Shown piece by piece: positions 35,587 to 44,845 of a stretch of 58,068 nt of DNA (positions are counted from its first letter, which is position 1; each line of letters opens with the position of its first letter). The stretch covers positions 1-58,068 of the forward strand of contig CAYREV010000017.1 of the NCBI GenBank assembly GCA_964423345.1, in the 5' to 3' direction. The notes beneath the pieces are model-generated. The model searched no databases. It saw nothing but the letters and a program-made list of their open reading frames with translations, and was not told the origin of the DNA. A program made the position numbers and the translations under genes. This stretch comes from CAYREV01 sp964423345. GTDB lineage: Bacteria; Bacteroidota; Rhodothermia; Balneolales; Balneolaceae.

Positions 35587-36993
35587 ATGACATTAAAAAA
35601 AGGCGATGAAGTTGAACTCCTTATTAAGTCCACAGCATACAAAGGCAAAGGGCTGGCCAAAGTTGACGGACTGGCGGTATTCGTTCCCAATACAGCACCC
35701 GGTGACCGTGTCAGGGCCCGAATCGTAAAACGAAAAAAGAGCTACCGCGAAGCCAAACTTCTGGAAGTGCTGGAAGGAAGTGAACGCCGTATTGAACCCA
35801 AGTGCAGGCATGCAACAGTATGCGGCGGATGCAGCTGGCAGCATGTAAACTACGACTTTCAACTCTCCTTCAAACAGGACCAGGTGCGTGACCATATGCA
35901 TCGCATCGGGGGACTCACCCACCTGGATGTCAATCCGACCATCGGCTGTGACGATATATTTTACTATCGCAACAAGATGGAATATTCCATCGGCCACAAA
36001 CGCTGGTTGAGCCGCGAAGAGATCAACAGGGACGAATTTGTCAGTGATCGCTGTTTTGCCGCCGGACTCCATGCCCCCGGGCGATTCGACAAGATCCTCA
36101 ATATCCAGGAATGCCATCTGCAGACACCTCCCTCATACAAGATCCTTGATTTTGTTCGATCCTACTGCCGTGATAACGATATTGAGCCCTACAATACGAT
36201 CGACAACGAGGGCTTTATGAGGAATGTCGTGGTTCGGAACTCTTTTCACACCGATGATCTAATGGTCAACCTGGTTACTTACAGGGATGAGGATGATGTT
36301 GTTGAGCCGCTGGTAAAGGAAATGGTTGATACATTTCCCGAGATCACAACGGTAGTTGTCAATATTAACGACACTCAAAGCCCGACGGCCGTAGGCCGTT
36401 ATGAGAAGATACTTCACGGGCCGGGCTACATCAGAGAGTATATAGGCCCCTATAAATTCAACATCCATGCCAACGCCTTCTTCCAGACGAACCCTCAGCA
36501 AGCCAAAAAACTATACGATGTAGCCAGGGACTTCGCGGATATACAATCCGACGAAACGGTATACGATCTCTATTGCGGGGTGGGATCGCTGACCCTGTAT
36601 CTCAGCGACCGGGCCAGGCAGGTAATAGGTATTGAACAGGTGGACGTAGCCATCAAAAACGCCCGTCAGAACGCACAGCATAATGAGGTGGACAACGTCA
36701 GTTTTGTAGAAGGCGATATGAAAGATGAGTTTTCTGAAATACCGGATAGGTTCGGGGCGCCCGACTGCATTGTAACAGACCCTCCCCGGTCGGGCATGCA
36801 TCCCGATGTAGTGGAAAAGCTCAAGGAACTTAAAGTTCCCAAACTCATCTATGTGAGCTGCAACAGCTCCACTATGGCACGCGACCTAAAAGAGCTGTAT
36901 AAGGTATACGACATTCTGGAGGTTCAGCCGGTCGATATGTTTCCACAAACCTATCATATTGAGACAGTGGCAAACCTTCGGCTCAGAGAATGA
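35587..36993 (+). CDS. rlmD: 23S rRNA (uracil(1939)-C(5))-methyltransferase RlmD/RumA family
   Basis: A 468-residue enzyme with an N-terminal TRAM domain (about 1-60). The iron-sulfur cysteines are in CRHATVCGGCSW, with a further Cys near 165. The SAM domain has VYDLYCGVGSLTLYLSDRAR, CIVTDPPRSGMHPDVVEKL and the catalytic-cysteine block YVSCNSSTMARDL. It methylates C5 of a uridine in 23S rRNA. Other RumA-like enzymes (RlmCD, TrmA-like) share these motifs, so the exact uridine is inferred. It is probably co-transcribed with the cNMP-binding protein. Confidence 0.87.
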   Translation: MTLKKGDEVELLIKSTAYKGKGLAKVDGLAVFVPNTAPGDRVRARIVKRKKSYREAKLLEVLEGSERRIEPKCRHATVCGGCSWQHVNYDFQLSFKQDQVRDHMHRIGGLTHLDVNPTIGCDDIFYYRNKMEYSIGHKRWLSREEINRDEFVSDRCFAAGLHAPGRFDKILNIQECHLQTPPSYKILDFVRSYCRDNDIEPYNTIDNEGFMRNVVVRNSFHTDDLMVNLVTYRDEDDVVEPLVKEMVDTFPEITTVVVNINDTQSPTAVGRYEKILHGPGYIREYIGPYKFNIHANAFFQTNPQQAKKLYDVARDFADIQSDETVYDLYCGVGSLTLYLSDRARQVIGIEQVDVAIKNARQNAQHNEVDNVSFVEGDMKDEFSEIPDRFGAPDCIVTDPPRSGMHPDVVEKLKELKVPKLIYVSCNSSTMARDLKELYKVYDILEVQPVDMFPQTYHIETVANLRLRE

Positions 36994-37083
36994 CAATTAT
37001 GAAACTCATCCTGACCTGAACTTTGCCGACAGGTAGTTAGTTTAGGTACCGGTAATTTTACAGACAGCAGAAACTGCAAGCCT

Positions 37084-38574
37084 ATGAAAATAACGGTGAT
37101 AGGAGCCGGCCTCGGCGGACTCTCCGCTGCATGCCTGCTGGCTACCGAGGGACACAAGGTGACGATCCTTGAAAAAAACAGCCGCCCGGGCGGCAAAATC
37201 AACCGGGTTAAAACCCGGGGCTACTATTTTGATACCGGCCCATCGCTGCTTACCATGCCCTTTATCCTTGAGGAGTTATTTCAAAAATGCGGTGCGCGGC
37301 TTTCAGAATATCTCACTCTTCAATCCCTGGATACCGTTTGCCGGTACCGATATCCCGATGGAACAGTTTTCAACTGCTACCGTGACCGGAACCAACTTCT
37401 GGAAGAGGTACGCAGGATCGCTCCCGAAGACGAAAAAGCTTTCCGTTCCTTCCTGACTTATTCATCCGATCTGTACCAACGAACGGAAGAGACATTTCTC
37501 AGAAACCCTCTTTACAGCTGGAAAGATCTGCGCTCTCTTAATATTTCAGATTTCTTTAATATTGATGCCTTCACCACCGTATCTTCCCGTATAGACAGCA
37601 GGTTCAGTTCTTCCTACCTGCGCCATTTTTTCAAACGTTTTACCACCTACAATGGCTCATCGCCCTACCGGGCGCCGGCCACCCTCAATGTTATACCTCA
37701 TGTGGAAATAGCAATGGGCGGCTATTACATCAAGGGGGGAATGTACTCACTGATCGAGGCCCTGGTCAACCTGGCCAATACACTGGGAATAACCATCCTT
37801 TACGATTGTGAGGTCAGAAAAATTAACACCCGGGAAGGTTCTGCCAAAGAGGTGGTCACAGAAGGAAAGGCCGGGGTCATTAAATCCGATATCATTTTGG
37901 CAAACAGCGACGCCACCGAAACCTACCTGCAGTTGCTGGACGAGCGGGAATTGTCTCCCATCAAAAGAAAACGAATCCGTAAGCTGGAACCCTCCTGTTC
38001 CGGATTTGTACTTCTTTTGGGAATAGACAGGCGTTATGAACCACTCAGTCATCACAATATATTTTTCAGCGATGACTATGAAAGAGAGTTCAGACAAATA
38101 TTCCGAAAGCGGGTGATGCCCGATGAGCCGACCATATACATTGCCAATACCTCCCATACAGATCCCTCTCATGCCCCCGCTGATGGTTCCAACCTGTTCA
38201 TACTCGTCAACGCTCCCTACCTGAACGGCAAGCAGGAATGGGACAGTCTGAAAACGGATTATGGCAACCGGCTGATAGCCCGCCTGGAAAATTATGGACT
38301 TGAGAGCCTTTCCGACTCCATTGCCTACCGGAAAGAGATTACTCCGGCCGACTTTTACCGCAGGTACCGTTCCCACAGAGGCAGTATTTACGGCACTTCA
38401 TCCAATTCAAGGCTGTCGGCATTTATGAGGCCTCGCAATAAGTCAAGAGAGGTGGATTCTCTCTATCTTACCGGCGGAAGCACCCATCCGGGGGGCGGCA
38501 TTCCTCTTGTGGTTCTTTCGGCTTTTCACGCGGTGGAGTTGATTGGAAGATATGAACAGAGCCAATCCGGTTAG
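37084..38574 (+). CDS. CrtI-type phytoene desaturase family protein
   Basis: A 496-residue FAD-dependent desaturase. The FAD Rossmann motif opens the protein (ITVIGAGLGGLSAACLLATE, then EKNSRPGGKINRV). YYFDTGPSLLTMPFILEELF follows, and the C-terminal CrtI signature is GGSTHPGGGIPLVVLSAFHA. These enzymes introduce double bonds into phytoene or hydroxylated carotenoid intermediates (CrtI/CrtD) at the membrane. No phytoene synthase (crtB) or other carotenoid gene lies in the window, so the precise step is open. It converges with the phosphodiesterase gene, 9 bases apart. Confidence 0.87.
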   Translation: MKITVIGAGLGGLSAACLLATEGHKVTILEKNSRPGGKINRVKTRGYYFDTGPSLLTMPFILEELFQKCGARLSEYLTLQSLDTVCRYRYPDGTVFNCYRDRNQLLEEVRRIAPEDEKAFRSFLTYSSDLYQRTEETFLRNPLYSWKDLRSLNISDFFNIDAFTTVSSRIDSRFSSSYLRHFFKRFTTYNGSSPYRAPATLNVIPHVEIAMGGYYIKGGMYSLIEALVNLANTLGITILYDCEVRKINTREGSAKEVVTEGKAGVIKSDIILANSDATETYLQLLDERELSPIKRKRIRKLEPSCSGFVLLLGIDRRYEPLSHHNIFFSDDYEREFRQIFRKRVMPDEPTIYIANTSHTDPSHAPADGSNLFILVNAPYLNGKQEWDSLKTDYGNRLIARLENYGLESLSDSIAYRKEITPADFYRRYRSHRGSIYGTSSNSRLSAFMRPRNKSREVDSLYLTGGSTHPGGGIPLVVLSAFHAVELIGRYEQSQSG

Positions 38575-38583
38575 CTTAGCTGG

Positions 38584-39087
38584 CTATTCATCCATCTTAC
38601 CCAGGTTTATCACTTCCATATTTTGAATTCTGCCCTCCATTATATCAAAACGGACACATGTTCGGTACACCTGCACCCCATGCTTACCCGCCGCACCTGG
38701 ATTTATAAATACCATCTTATTCTTTTCCTGGTCCCGCCCGATTTTCAGGATGTGTGAGTGTCCGCAAATAAAGACATCCGGCGGGTCCTTCTCCATCTCT
38801 TCACGAATAGGGAGGCAGTAGCGTCCAAGGGTTCCACCGATATGCCGCATCCAGAAACGAACCCCCTCCTTTTCAAAACGCTGGTTCAGGGGATATTCCT
38901 GCCGGACATCCTGTCCGTCGATATTTCCGTATACGCCGGTGAGCGGGGCGATCTCCTCCAGTTCCTCAGCTATGGAAATAGTACCGAAATCGCCGGCGTG
39001 CCATATTTCATCACAGCCGCCGAAATAATCCCGCACCTGGGGATCCAGGTAGTTATGTGTATCCGAAATTAGCCCAACTTTGATCAT
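38584..39087 (-). CDS. YfcE/MJ0936-family metallophosphoesterase
   Basis: A 167-residue calcineurin-fold phosphodiesterase. Metal motifs are GLISDTHNYLD (Asp8, His10), WHAGDFG (Asp33), VYGNIDG (Asn) and CGHSHILKIG, with INPGAAGKHG after them. The length and order match the YfcE-like group, active on artificial phosphodiesters and of unclear physiological substrate. It is cytoplasmic and monocistronic, divergent from the GT2 gene. Confidence 0.9.
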   Translation of the reverse strand: MIKVGLISDTHNYLDPQVRDYFGGCDEIWHAGDFGTISIAEELEEIAPLTGVYGNIDGQDVRQEYPLNQRFEKEGVRFWMRHIGGTLGRYCLPIREEMEKDPPDVFICGHSHILKIGRDQEKNKMVFINPGAAGKHGVQVYRTCVRFDIMEGRIQNMEVINLGKMDE

Positions 39088-39219
39088 AATTTATTCTTTC
39101 ACATCTTTGCCTCACCGACAACAGGCAAATTATAGCGATGTTTTATGCATATGTAAATAACAAATTAGCCTGTAGCCGGCCTGATTCCAATAACCATATT
39201 CAGCTATCAGCACTTACCC

Positions 39220-40245
39220 ATGCCCCGTTTCAGCATCATTATTGTTTCCTGGAATGCATTGGATCACCTTCAGACCTTTCTTCCCAGTGTCGCCGAAACC
39301 GATTACCCTTCATATGAAATCATTTTGGCTGACAACGCCTCCGACGACGGATCGGTGGAATGGGTGTCCCAGGCCTACCCAGGGGTAAAGATAGCCTCTC
39401 TCGATAAAAACTACGGCTACTGTGGCGGCAACAACCGTGCAGTGCCCCATGCCGATGGAGAGATACTGGTATTTTTAAATAATGATGTTAAGGTGGAGCC
39501 GGACTGGCTGAAACCATTGGACCGGTGTTTTGGGGATGACCCTGCCCTGGCCGCCCTGCAACCCAAAATGCTCTCATTCAATAACCCCGATGAGTTTGAA
39601 TATGCAGGAGCCGCCGGAGGCATGCTCGACAAATATGGATACCCCTTTTGCAGGGGACGAATTTTTGACTCGCTGGAGGAAGACCGCGGTCAATACGACC
39701 AGCCTGCCCCGATTTTCTGGGCAAGCGGTGCCGCATTGTGTGTCAGAAAAGAAATATTTGAAGATGCGGGAGGGTTCGACGAGGATTTTGAGTTTCACAT
39801 GGAGGAGATAGATCTCTGCTGGCGTCTTTGGAACCGGGGCTACAAGGTGGGTTACTGTCCAAAAAGCGTGGTTTATCACCTGGGAGGGGGGTCTTTGCCC
39901 ATGGATTCACCCCGCAAAACCTATTATAATTACCGCAACAACCTGGCAATGATATGGAAAAATTACACATCCTCATCGCTTCTGACCCGCTTTTTAGGTC
40001 GATTGGTACTTGACGGCATTGCTGCCATTAAAGAATTGATGAGTGGAAGATTCAGGGTATTTGCACATATTTTCAAGGCCCATATGCATTTCTATCGCTC
40101 CTGGCCGGCCATTCATCGCAAGCGGGGTGCTCTGCAAAAGGAAAGAGACGAGCTCCATAATCCACCGGTAATGACGAATAGAAGTATCGTTTACCAATAT
40201 TTTATACGGGGAAGGAAAAAATATAGCGACCTGCCGGATAGTTAA
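39220..40245 (+). CDS. Family 2 glycosyltransferase (rhamnosyl/WcaA-like)
   Basis: A 341-residue inverting GT-A enzyme. The nucleotide-sugar domain runs from FSIIIVSWNALDHLQTFLPS through ILADNASDDGSVEWV, to LVFLNNDVKVEPDWL (the DxD-equivalent NND). The acceptor region contains FWASGAALCVRKEIFEDAGG and FHMEEIDLCWRLWNRGYKVG, typical of GT2 rhamnosyltransferase-like proteins. The C-terminus (about 255-310) is basic and amphipathic and may associate with the membrane. It probably acts on a cell-surface polysaccharide or lipid-linked sugar; the acceptor is unknown. No other sugar genes are next to it. Confidence 0.87.
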   Translation: MPRFSIIIVSWNALDHLQTFLPSVAETDYPSYEIILADNASDDGSVEWVSQAYPGVKIASLDKNYGYCGGNNRAVPHADGEILVFLNNDVKVEPDWLKPLDRCFGDDPALAALQPKMLSFNNPDEFEYAGAAGGMLDKYGYPFCRGRIFDSLEEDRGQYDQPAPIFWASGAALCVRKEIFEDAGGFDEDFEFHMEEIDLCWRLWNRGYKVGYCPKSVVYHLGGGSLPMDSPRKTYYNYRNNLAMIWKNYTSSSLLTRFLGRLVLDGIAAIKELMSGRFRVFAHIFKAHMHFYRSWPAIHRKRGALQKERDELHNPPVMTNRSIVYQYFIRGRKKYSDLPDS

Positions 40246-40265
40246 CTGATGGTTACCTCCCCCCT

Positions 40266-41105
40266 TTAGCTCAATCCATAAAGCAACTGTATCTCCTCCT
40301 CCCATTGCTCGCTGTTTGGAGTTTCCAGGATCATCGGGATACCGTCAAATCTTTCATCCTTCATGATTTGCCTGAAACCGTCCAGGCCAATCTCCCCCTC
40401 TCCAATATTTTCATGGCGGTCGACCCGGCTGGACAGCGCTCTTTTTGAGTCATTTAAATGCATGCCCTTCAGGTATTTAAAGCCAATCACTTCACTAAAC
40501 TTATTAAATACTTTATTGTACGCTTTCTTTTTCCTGAAATCATAGCCTGCAGCAAAAAGGTGACAGGTGTCAATACATACTCCAATACGTGCCTTATCCT
40601 CTACCTGTTCTATAATATCGGCAATATGTTCAAAGGCAAAACCCATATTGGTTCCCTGCCCCGCTGTGTTTTCAATGACGGCCGTAACCCCTTCCGTTCT
40701 GTCAAGGGCCCAGTTGATTGAATCTGCAATGGTGCGCAGGCACGCTTCCGGACTATGCTTGTTCAGGTGGCTGCCCGGATGAAAATTCAAAAGCTTGATA
40801 CCCAGCTGTTCACACCGCTGCATCTCGTCCAGGAATGCCTCCCTCGACTTTTTAAGCTTATCCCCCTCAGGATGCCCCAGGTTGATAAGGTAGCTGTCAT
40901 GAGGCATCACTACATCCATCGTATATCCCAGTTCCCTACAGTTCCTCTTGAAATTATCAATATTATCTTCGCTGAGAGGAGGCCCCTCCCACCTTCGCTG
41001 ATTCTTGGTAAACAGCGCAAATGATCTGGCCCCTATTTCATGGGCCCTGATCGGGGCATTTTCCACCCCTCCCGCAGCACTGACATGAGCTCCTATATAT
41101 TTCAT
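40266..41105 (-). CDS. nfo: Deoxyribonuclease IV (endonuclease IV, AP endonuclease)
   Basis: A 279-residue TIM-barrel enzyme that cuts 5' of abasic sites in base excision repair, using three zinc ions. Motifs: MKYIGAHVSAAGGVENAPIR at the start, LLNFHPGSHL, AVIENTAGQGTNMG, IGVCIDTCHLFAAGYD and GMHLNDSKRALSSRVDRHEN then IGEGEIGL. All classical zinc-ligand blocks are present. It converges with the GT2 gene 20 bases away, and its upstream side faces a 236-base gap. Confidence 0.95.
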   Translation of the reverse strand: MKYIGAHVSAAGGVENAPIRAHEIGARSFALFTKNQRRWEGPPLSEDNIDNFKRNCRELGYTMDVVMPHDSYLINLGHPEGDKLKKSREAFLDEMQRCEQLGIKLLNFHPGSHLNKHSPEACLRTIADSINWALDRTEGVTAVIENTAGQGTNMGFAFEHIADIIEQVEDKARIGVCIDTCHLFAAGYDFRKKKAYNKVFNKFSEVIGFKYLKGMHLNDSKRALSSRVDRHENIGEGEIGLDGFRQIMKDERFDGIPMILETPNSEQWEEEIQLLYGLS

Positions 41106-41201
41106 CCGGCAAGTATTTAATTTCCTTATTGAGCCTAAAAAAAGAATGATTGCCTAAAAAGAACAAATTTTAGCCATTAAATCCTTAGGCGTCGAAAAGA
41201 T

Positions 41202-41318
41202 ATGCTCTCATCCTCCCGTTTTACCAATGAAGTCGAAACGGTTGTGGATGTGGTAGAAAAAACCGGCTTGGCCCAAAAAACTGCAGTGCAGCGTCCCGTT
41301 GCCGTTATCAAGGGGTAG
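41202..41318 (+). other. Short unrecognised open frame with downstream hairpin
   Basis: An ATG-initiated frame of 38 codons (MLSSSRFTNEVETVVDVVEK ... RPVAVIKG) lies between nfo and the M2 peptidase gene. A 7-bp perfect stem (GGTAGCG at 41314-41320, CGCTACC at 41326-41332) follows at once. There is no obvious Shine-Dalgarno and I recognise no homologue. It could be a small protein, a gene remnant or chance. Apart from this, the 236-base gap holds the likely promoter of nfo. Confidence 0.2.
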
Positions 41319-41341
41319 CGGGATACGCTACCGGCTATCTC

Positions 41342-43159
41342 CTACCCTCCCATAAATGCCGGCTCTGCGGGGAGGGTATACTTACGCCCTTCGTTCTCTT
41401 TTTTCAACCACTCCATCAGGGGTGCAAAATAATTGAGCATGGCTTTGGCACTGACCTTCGACCCGGTGGTTTCCCGTACCAGCTTGCGCCAGTCTTTCGT
41501 TCCTCCGGGACTCATCAGGTCATACAGAAACTGACCCACTTCCTTACTCCCGTAATAGTTGGTTGCATGCACCTCCTGCCCGAGTATATTATTTGCAATA
41601 TGATCATGCAGCTGAAAAAGCAGGATATAGGAGATGGCATAATCATAATATTGGGCTGCATCGTTGATTATATGTGTTTTGGAGGCCGCATCGTTAAACT
41701 CCGGACCTCTTTCCCCGGGCGGTACGATACCCTGGTAGAGCCGCTTTATTTCCCACCATCGCTCGTTGAATTCGTCACCCGTCAGGTTTCCCGCATACAA
41801 GTCGTGCTCAAAGTGGCTCATAAGTCCTGCAGAAAACGGTATAAACACCACATAATTCAACGCTTCCTTTAGGAGCGATTTGGTTTGGTCCACTTCTGCC
41901 CCTTTGGGCAAGATGTCAATTTCAGAAAGATAGGGCTTCTGCATGGAGGCCAGTCCCATCAGGCTGCCGATAGCCTCATGGAATGCCCTGTTTGCCCCTT
42001 CGCGTAGCAAGAGGGGTACATCCTCATTACTGTAAGAGATATAATAGTAGATATGGCCCAGCTCATGATGGGTTGTTTCATACCAGTATTCGTTGGGTTT
42101 TACACTCATAAGCGAACGAACGTCCTCTTCCAGGTCCATATGCCAGGCCGAGGCATGGTTGTTCTTCTTATAGTCGGCATCTTCGGACAGTGGATACAGG
42201 CTTGATTTTTCCCAGAATACGGATGGCAGCTCTTCGAAGCCCAGGCTTATATAAAAATCTTCCGAGATCTCGACAATATCTCTTGCATTAAGCTTATTGA
42301 GCTGTTCGTTAAGATCGGCGCCTTCCACTGATACCATGGCATTCCAGTCCTGCCCCCAGCGGTTGGGCAGCCAGTGAGCCGGCAGCATTTCAGGCACCTC
42401 TTCGGCTCCGTACCTTTCGGTAAGCTCATACCGCGCATAGGTATGAAGTTCCCGGTAGAGCGGGTACAGTTCCCGGTTGAAACGCTCCATGAGATTCATC
42501 ATCTCCTCCTTGGTCATGCCGTAATCCGATACCTGGTAGGCAAAATAATCATCATAACCCAAGGCCTGAACCGTTTTATTGCGCAGATCACGCACTTCTG
42601 ACAATCCATCCTTCAGCACCTTGCCTACTTCCTTGCTTGCCTCCCATACCTTTCGGCGTTTAACCGGATCTGTTTCCTCACGAAGCATACGGTCAATTTC
42701 ATTGGTACTTACCGAACGGCCATCTACCGTAAAATCAAAACCGAAAAGCTTGTTGTTAAGCTCGTTTTCCAACCTTATTCTCTCTTTGACGAGTGAATCG
42801 GCGGTTTGGGGATTATTGGCAGCCATATAGAGCATTGACTCCAGCTGCTTCACCTGCAGTTCGGTCAGATCCGATTTACGGTCCAGATATCCCTTTGCCT
42901 TTTCAATGTGTTTGCGGCTACCGGTAAAATCGGCCAAAGCTTCGTTGGCCCTCTGGACACGGTTGGCGGTAGCCGTATCCCCCTCAACTATACGGGTGTT
43001 GGCCTCCCACTCGGCCTTGGCAGATTCATAATACAGTTTTTGAAAGCGGTCTGTATAGCTTTCAAGATAGGTTTCTACCTCTTTTTGCAATTCCGGATTG
43101 CCTTGCCGGCATCCGGTTACAAGTACAACGGCCAGTAATAAAGGAATAAATCGTTTCAT
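41342..43159 (-). CDS. M2 family metallopeptidase (angiotensin-converting enzyme-like), lipoprotein
   Basis: A 605-residue zinc dicarboxypeptidase-like protein with a lipoprotein signal (FIPLLLAVVLVTGC, Cys17). The zinc motif HHELGHIYYYISY holds HExxH, and the third ligand Glu lies in REGANRAFHEAIGSLMGLAS. Upstream MLPAHWLPNRWGQDW and downstream FSAGLMSHFEHDLYAGN are typical of bacterial M2 enzymes. It removes C-terminal dipeptides from oligopeptides, here probably in the periplasm or at the outer membrane. It may be co-transcribed with the upstream DUF1761 gene (about 100-base gap). Confidence 0.93.
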   Translation of the reverse strand: MKRFIPLLLAVVLVTGCRQGNPELQKEVETYLESYTDRFQKLYYESAKAEWEANTRIVEGDTATANRVQRANEALADFTGSRKHIEKAKGYLDRKSDLTELQVKQLESMLYMAANNPQTADSLVKERIRLENELNNKLFGFDFTVDGRSVSTNEIDRMLREETDPVKRRKVWEASKEVGKVLKDGLSEVRDLRNKTVQALGYDDYFAYQVSDYGMTKEEMMNLMERFNRELYPLYRELHTYARYELTERYGAEEVPEMLPAHWLPNRWGQDWNAMVSVEGADLNEQLNKLNARDIVEISEDFYISLGFEELPSVFWEKSSLYPLSEDADYKKNNHASAWHMDLEEDVRSLMSVKPNEYWYETTHHELGHIYYYISYSNEDVPLLLREGANRAFHEAIGSLMGLASMQKPYLSEIDILPKGAEVDQTKSLLKEALNYVVFIPFSAGLMSHFEHDLYAGNLTGDEFNERWWEIKRLYQGIVPPGERGPEFNDAASKTHIINDAAQYYDYAISYILLFQLHDHIANNILGQEVHATNYYGSKEVGQFLYDLMSPGGTKDWRKLVRETTGSKVSAKAMLNYFAPLMEWLKKENEGRKYTLPAEPAFMGG

Positions 43160-43263
43160 TTTATTCAGTTCTATATGAATGTTAGAATGTTATCCAATGG
43201 TGAAATAGTAAAAGCGGCTGGCAAATCCTGAGATGAGGGATTCCCCCGAAATGGTACTTTCAC

Positions 43264-43668
43264 TTATTTCCAGGCTCCCAGAATAAGTCCCATCAGGGTA
43301 AAGGCAACTACCCAGTATCCCCCGTCTATAAGGATATACTTCCAGGATTTACGTTCAAAAAGGCTGTTTACGGCCAGGACAAAAAACACCCAGCCAAAAC
43401 CGGTCAGGAAGCCGTAAAGAGCTCCCATTTCCAAGCCGATGGAGGGATCATTAATAAAAAAGGCCAGGTTAAAAGCCATAATCAATTCAAATACAAAAGC
43501 CAGTCCGAATATCTTTCCCTTATTCCCCTGCTCCAGTTCCTGCTCTGTAAGGCCCGTCTCAGAAAGCCATGCCTTCCCGAAAAGCGGTCCGTACCACAAC
43601 CATCCTACCAGGAATGCCGACAGCGTTGCCGCAAATATGGCCCATATGTTTAAGGTAGTAAGATCCAT
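43264..43668 (-). CDS. DUF1761 domain-containing membrane protein
   Basis: A 134-residue protein with four membrane helices (about 8-28, 50-73, 80-102, 110-131). The family motif SAFLVGWLWYGPLFGKAWL is followed by the amphipathic ETGLTEQELEQGNKGKIFG. The function of DUF1761 is unknown. It lies upstream of the M2 peptidase on the same strand and diverges from deoC. Confidence 0.85.
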   Translation of the reverse strand: MDLTTLNIWAIFAATLSAFLVGWLWYGPLFGKAWLSETGLTEQELEQGNKGKIFGLAFVFELIMAFNLAFFINDPSIGLEMGALYGFLTGFGWVFFVLAVNSLFERKSWKYILIDGGYWVVAFTLMGLILGAWK

Positions 43669-43860
43669 GATTTTATACGTTTATGTATTAACAGTTACTT
43701 TGAATAAACATCTATCGAGATGCCACCTGCCATCCCAACACCTTAAAGGATAGTACTATTTACTATCAAGGAAAACCAGAAATTAAAGAGACGGTAAATC
43801 CTACGGAAGTTGTAAGCAAAGCTGTTTAAAAGTTCCAGATAATCCTTATTTTAGCCCTCT

Positions 43861-44778
43861 ATGGAAAACATTACTTCACAAAGAATGCCTGATTTCACAC
43901 AGACGCCCCCCATCGACCAGGTAGGGGTAGAAGCCAGGGTTGCCCGGCTGAATGCCCGTAGTATTAAAAGGGAATCCAAATTACAGGCCCTCAAGATGGC
44001 ATTGAGCATGATCGACCTGACTACCCTGGAGGGTATGGATACCGAGGGTAAAGTAATTCAGTTATGCCGTAAAGCCATCATGCCTCACGCCGCCCTTCCC
44101 GACCTCCCGACTGTCGCGGCGGTCTGCGTATATCCCAACATGGTAAAGGTTGCCAAAGAAGAGCTTAAGGGAAGCGACATTCATGTAGCAAGTGTCGCTA
44201 CTGCCTTTCCAAGCGGCATGTCCACCCTGGAAGAGAAACTGGATGAAACAAGACGAGCGGTAGCCGATGGAGCCGACGAAGTTGATATGGTGATCTCTCG
44301 GGGAGCGTTCCTAAAAGGCAACTACTCGTACGTTTTTGACGAAATAGTACAAGTGAAAGAAGCCTGCGGAGATGCACATCTAAAGGTGATTCTGGAAACA
44401 GGCGAACTTCAGACCCTCGAGAATGTCAGGAAAGCGAGTGACTTGGCAATGTACGCGGGAGCAGACTTCATAAAAACTTCAACTGGAAAGATTAAACCCG
44501 CTGCCACACAACCGGTTACACTTGTCATGCTTGAGGCTATTCGCGATTTTTATTATGAGACCGGGCGCCGCGTGGGCATGAAACCGGCTGGGGGTATTCG
44601 AAAGGCCAAGCAGGCTATACAGTACCTGGTACTGGTGCGGGAAACACTGGGAGCCGAATGGCTTACACCCGATTATTTCAGGTTCGGGGCCAGCTCTCTG
44701 GCAAATGACCTGTTAATGCAGATTGTAAAACAGCAGACAGGCGTATACCAAAGCGCAAATTATTTTTCAAACGATTAA
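43861..44778 (+). CDS. deoC: Deoxyribose-phosphate aldolase DeoC
   Basis: A 305-residue class I aldolase cleaving 2-deoxyribose 5-phosphate into glyceraldehyde 3-phosphate and acetaldehyde. Diagnostic blocks: MIDLTTLEGMDTEGKV, AAVCVYPNMV, ADEVDMVISRGAFLKGNY, KVILETGEL, DFIKTSTGK (Schiff-base Lys) and GMKPAGGIRKAKQ (assisting Lys). The N-terminal extension of about 40 residues makes it the longer form typical of this group. It heads a run with two aldehyde dehydrogenase-type genes, which could oxidise the acetaldehyde. Confidence 0.95.
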   Translation: MENITSQRMPDFTQTPPIDQVGVEARVARLNARSIKRESKLQALKMALSMIDLTTLEGMDTEGKVIQLCRKAIMPHAALPDLPTVAAVCVYPNMVKVAKEELKGSDIHVASVATAFPSGMSTLEEKLDETRRAVADGADEVDMVISRGAFLKGNYSYVFDEIVQVKEACGDAHLKVILETGELQTLENVRKASDLAMYAGADFIKTSTGKIKPAATQPVTLVMLEAIRDFYYETGRRVGMKPAGGIRKAKQAIQYLVLVRETLGAEWLTPDYFRFGASSLANDLLMQIVKQQTGVYQSANYFSND

Positions 44779-44845
44779 TTAACCGACTGTTCCATCATAT
44801 ATGGCTGCTTCCAACATTTAATTGATGAAGAGCAAATAGAATCTT

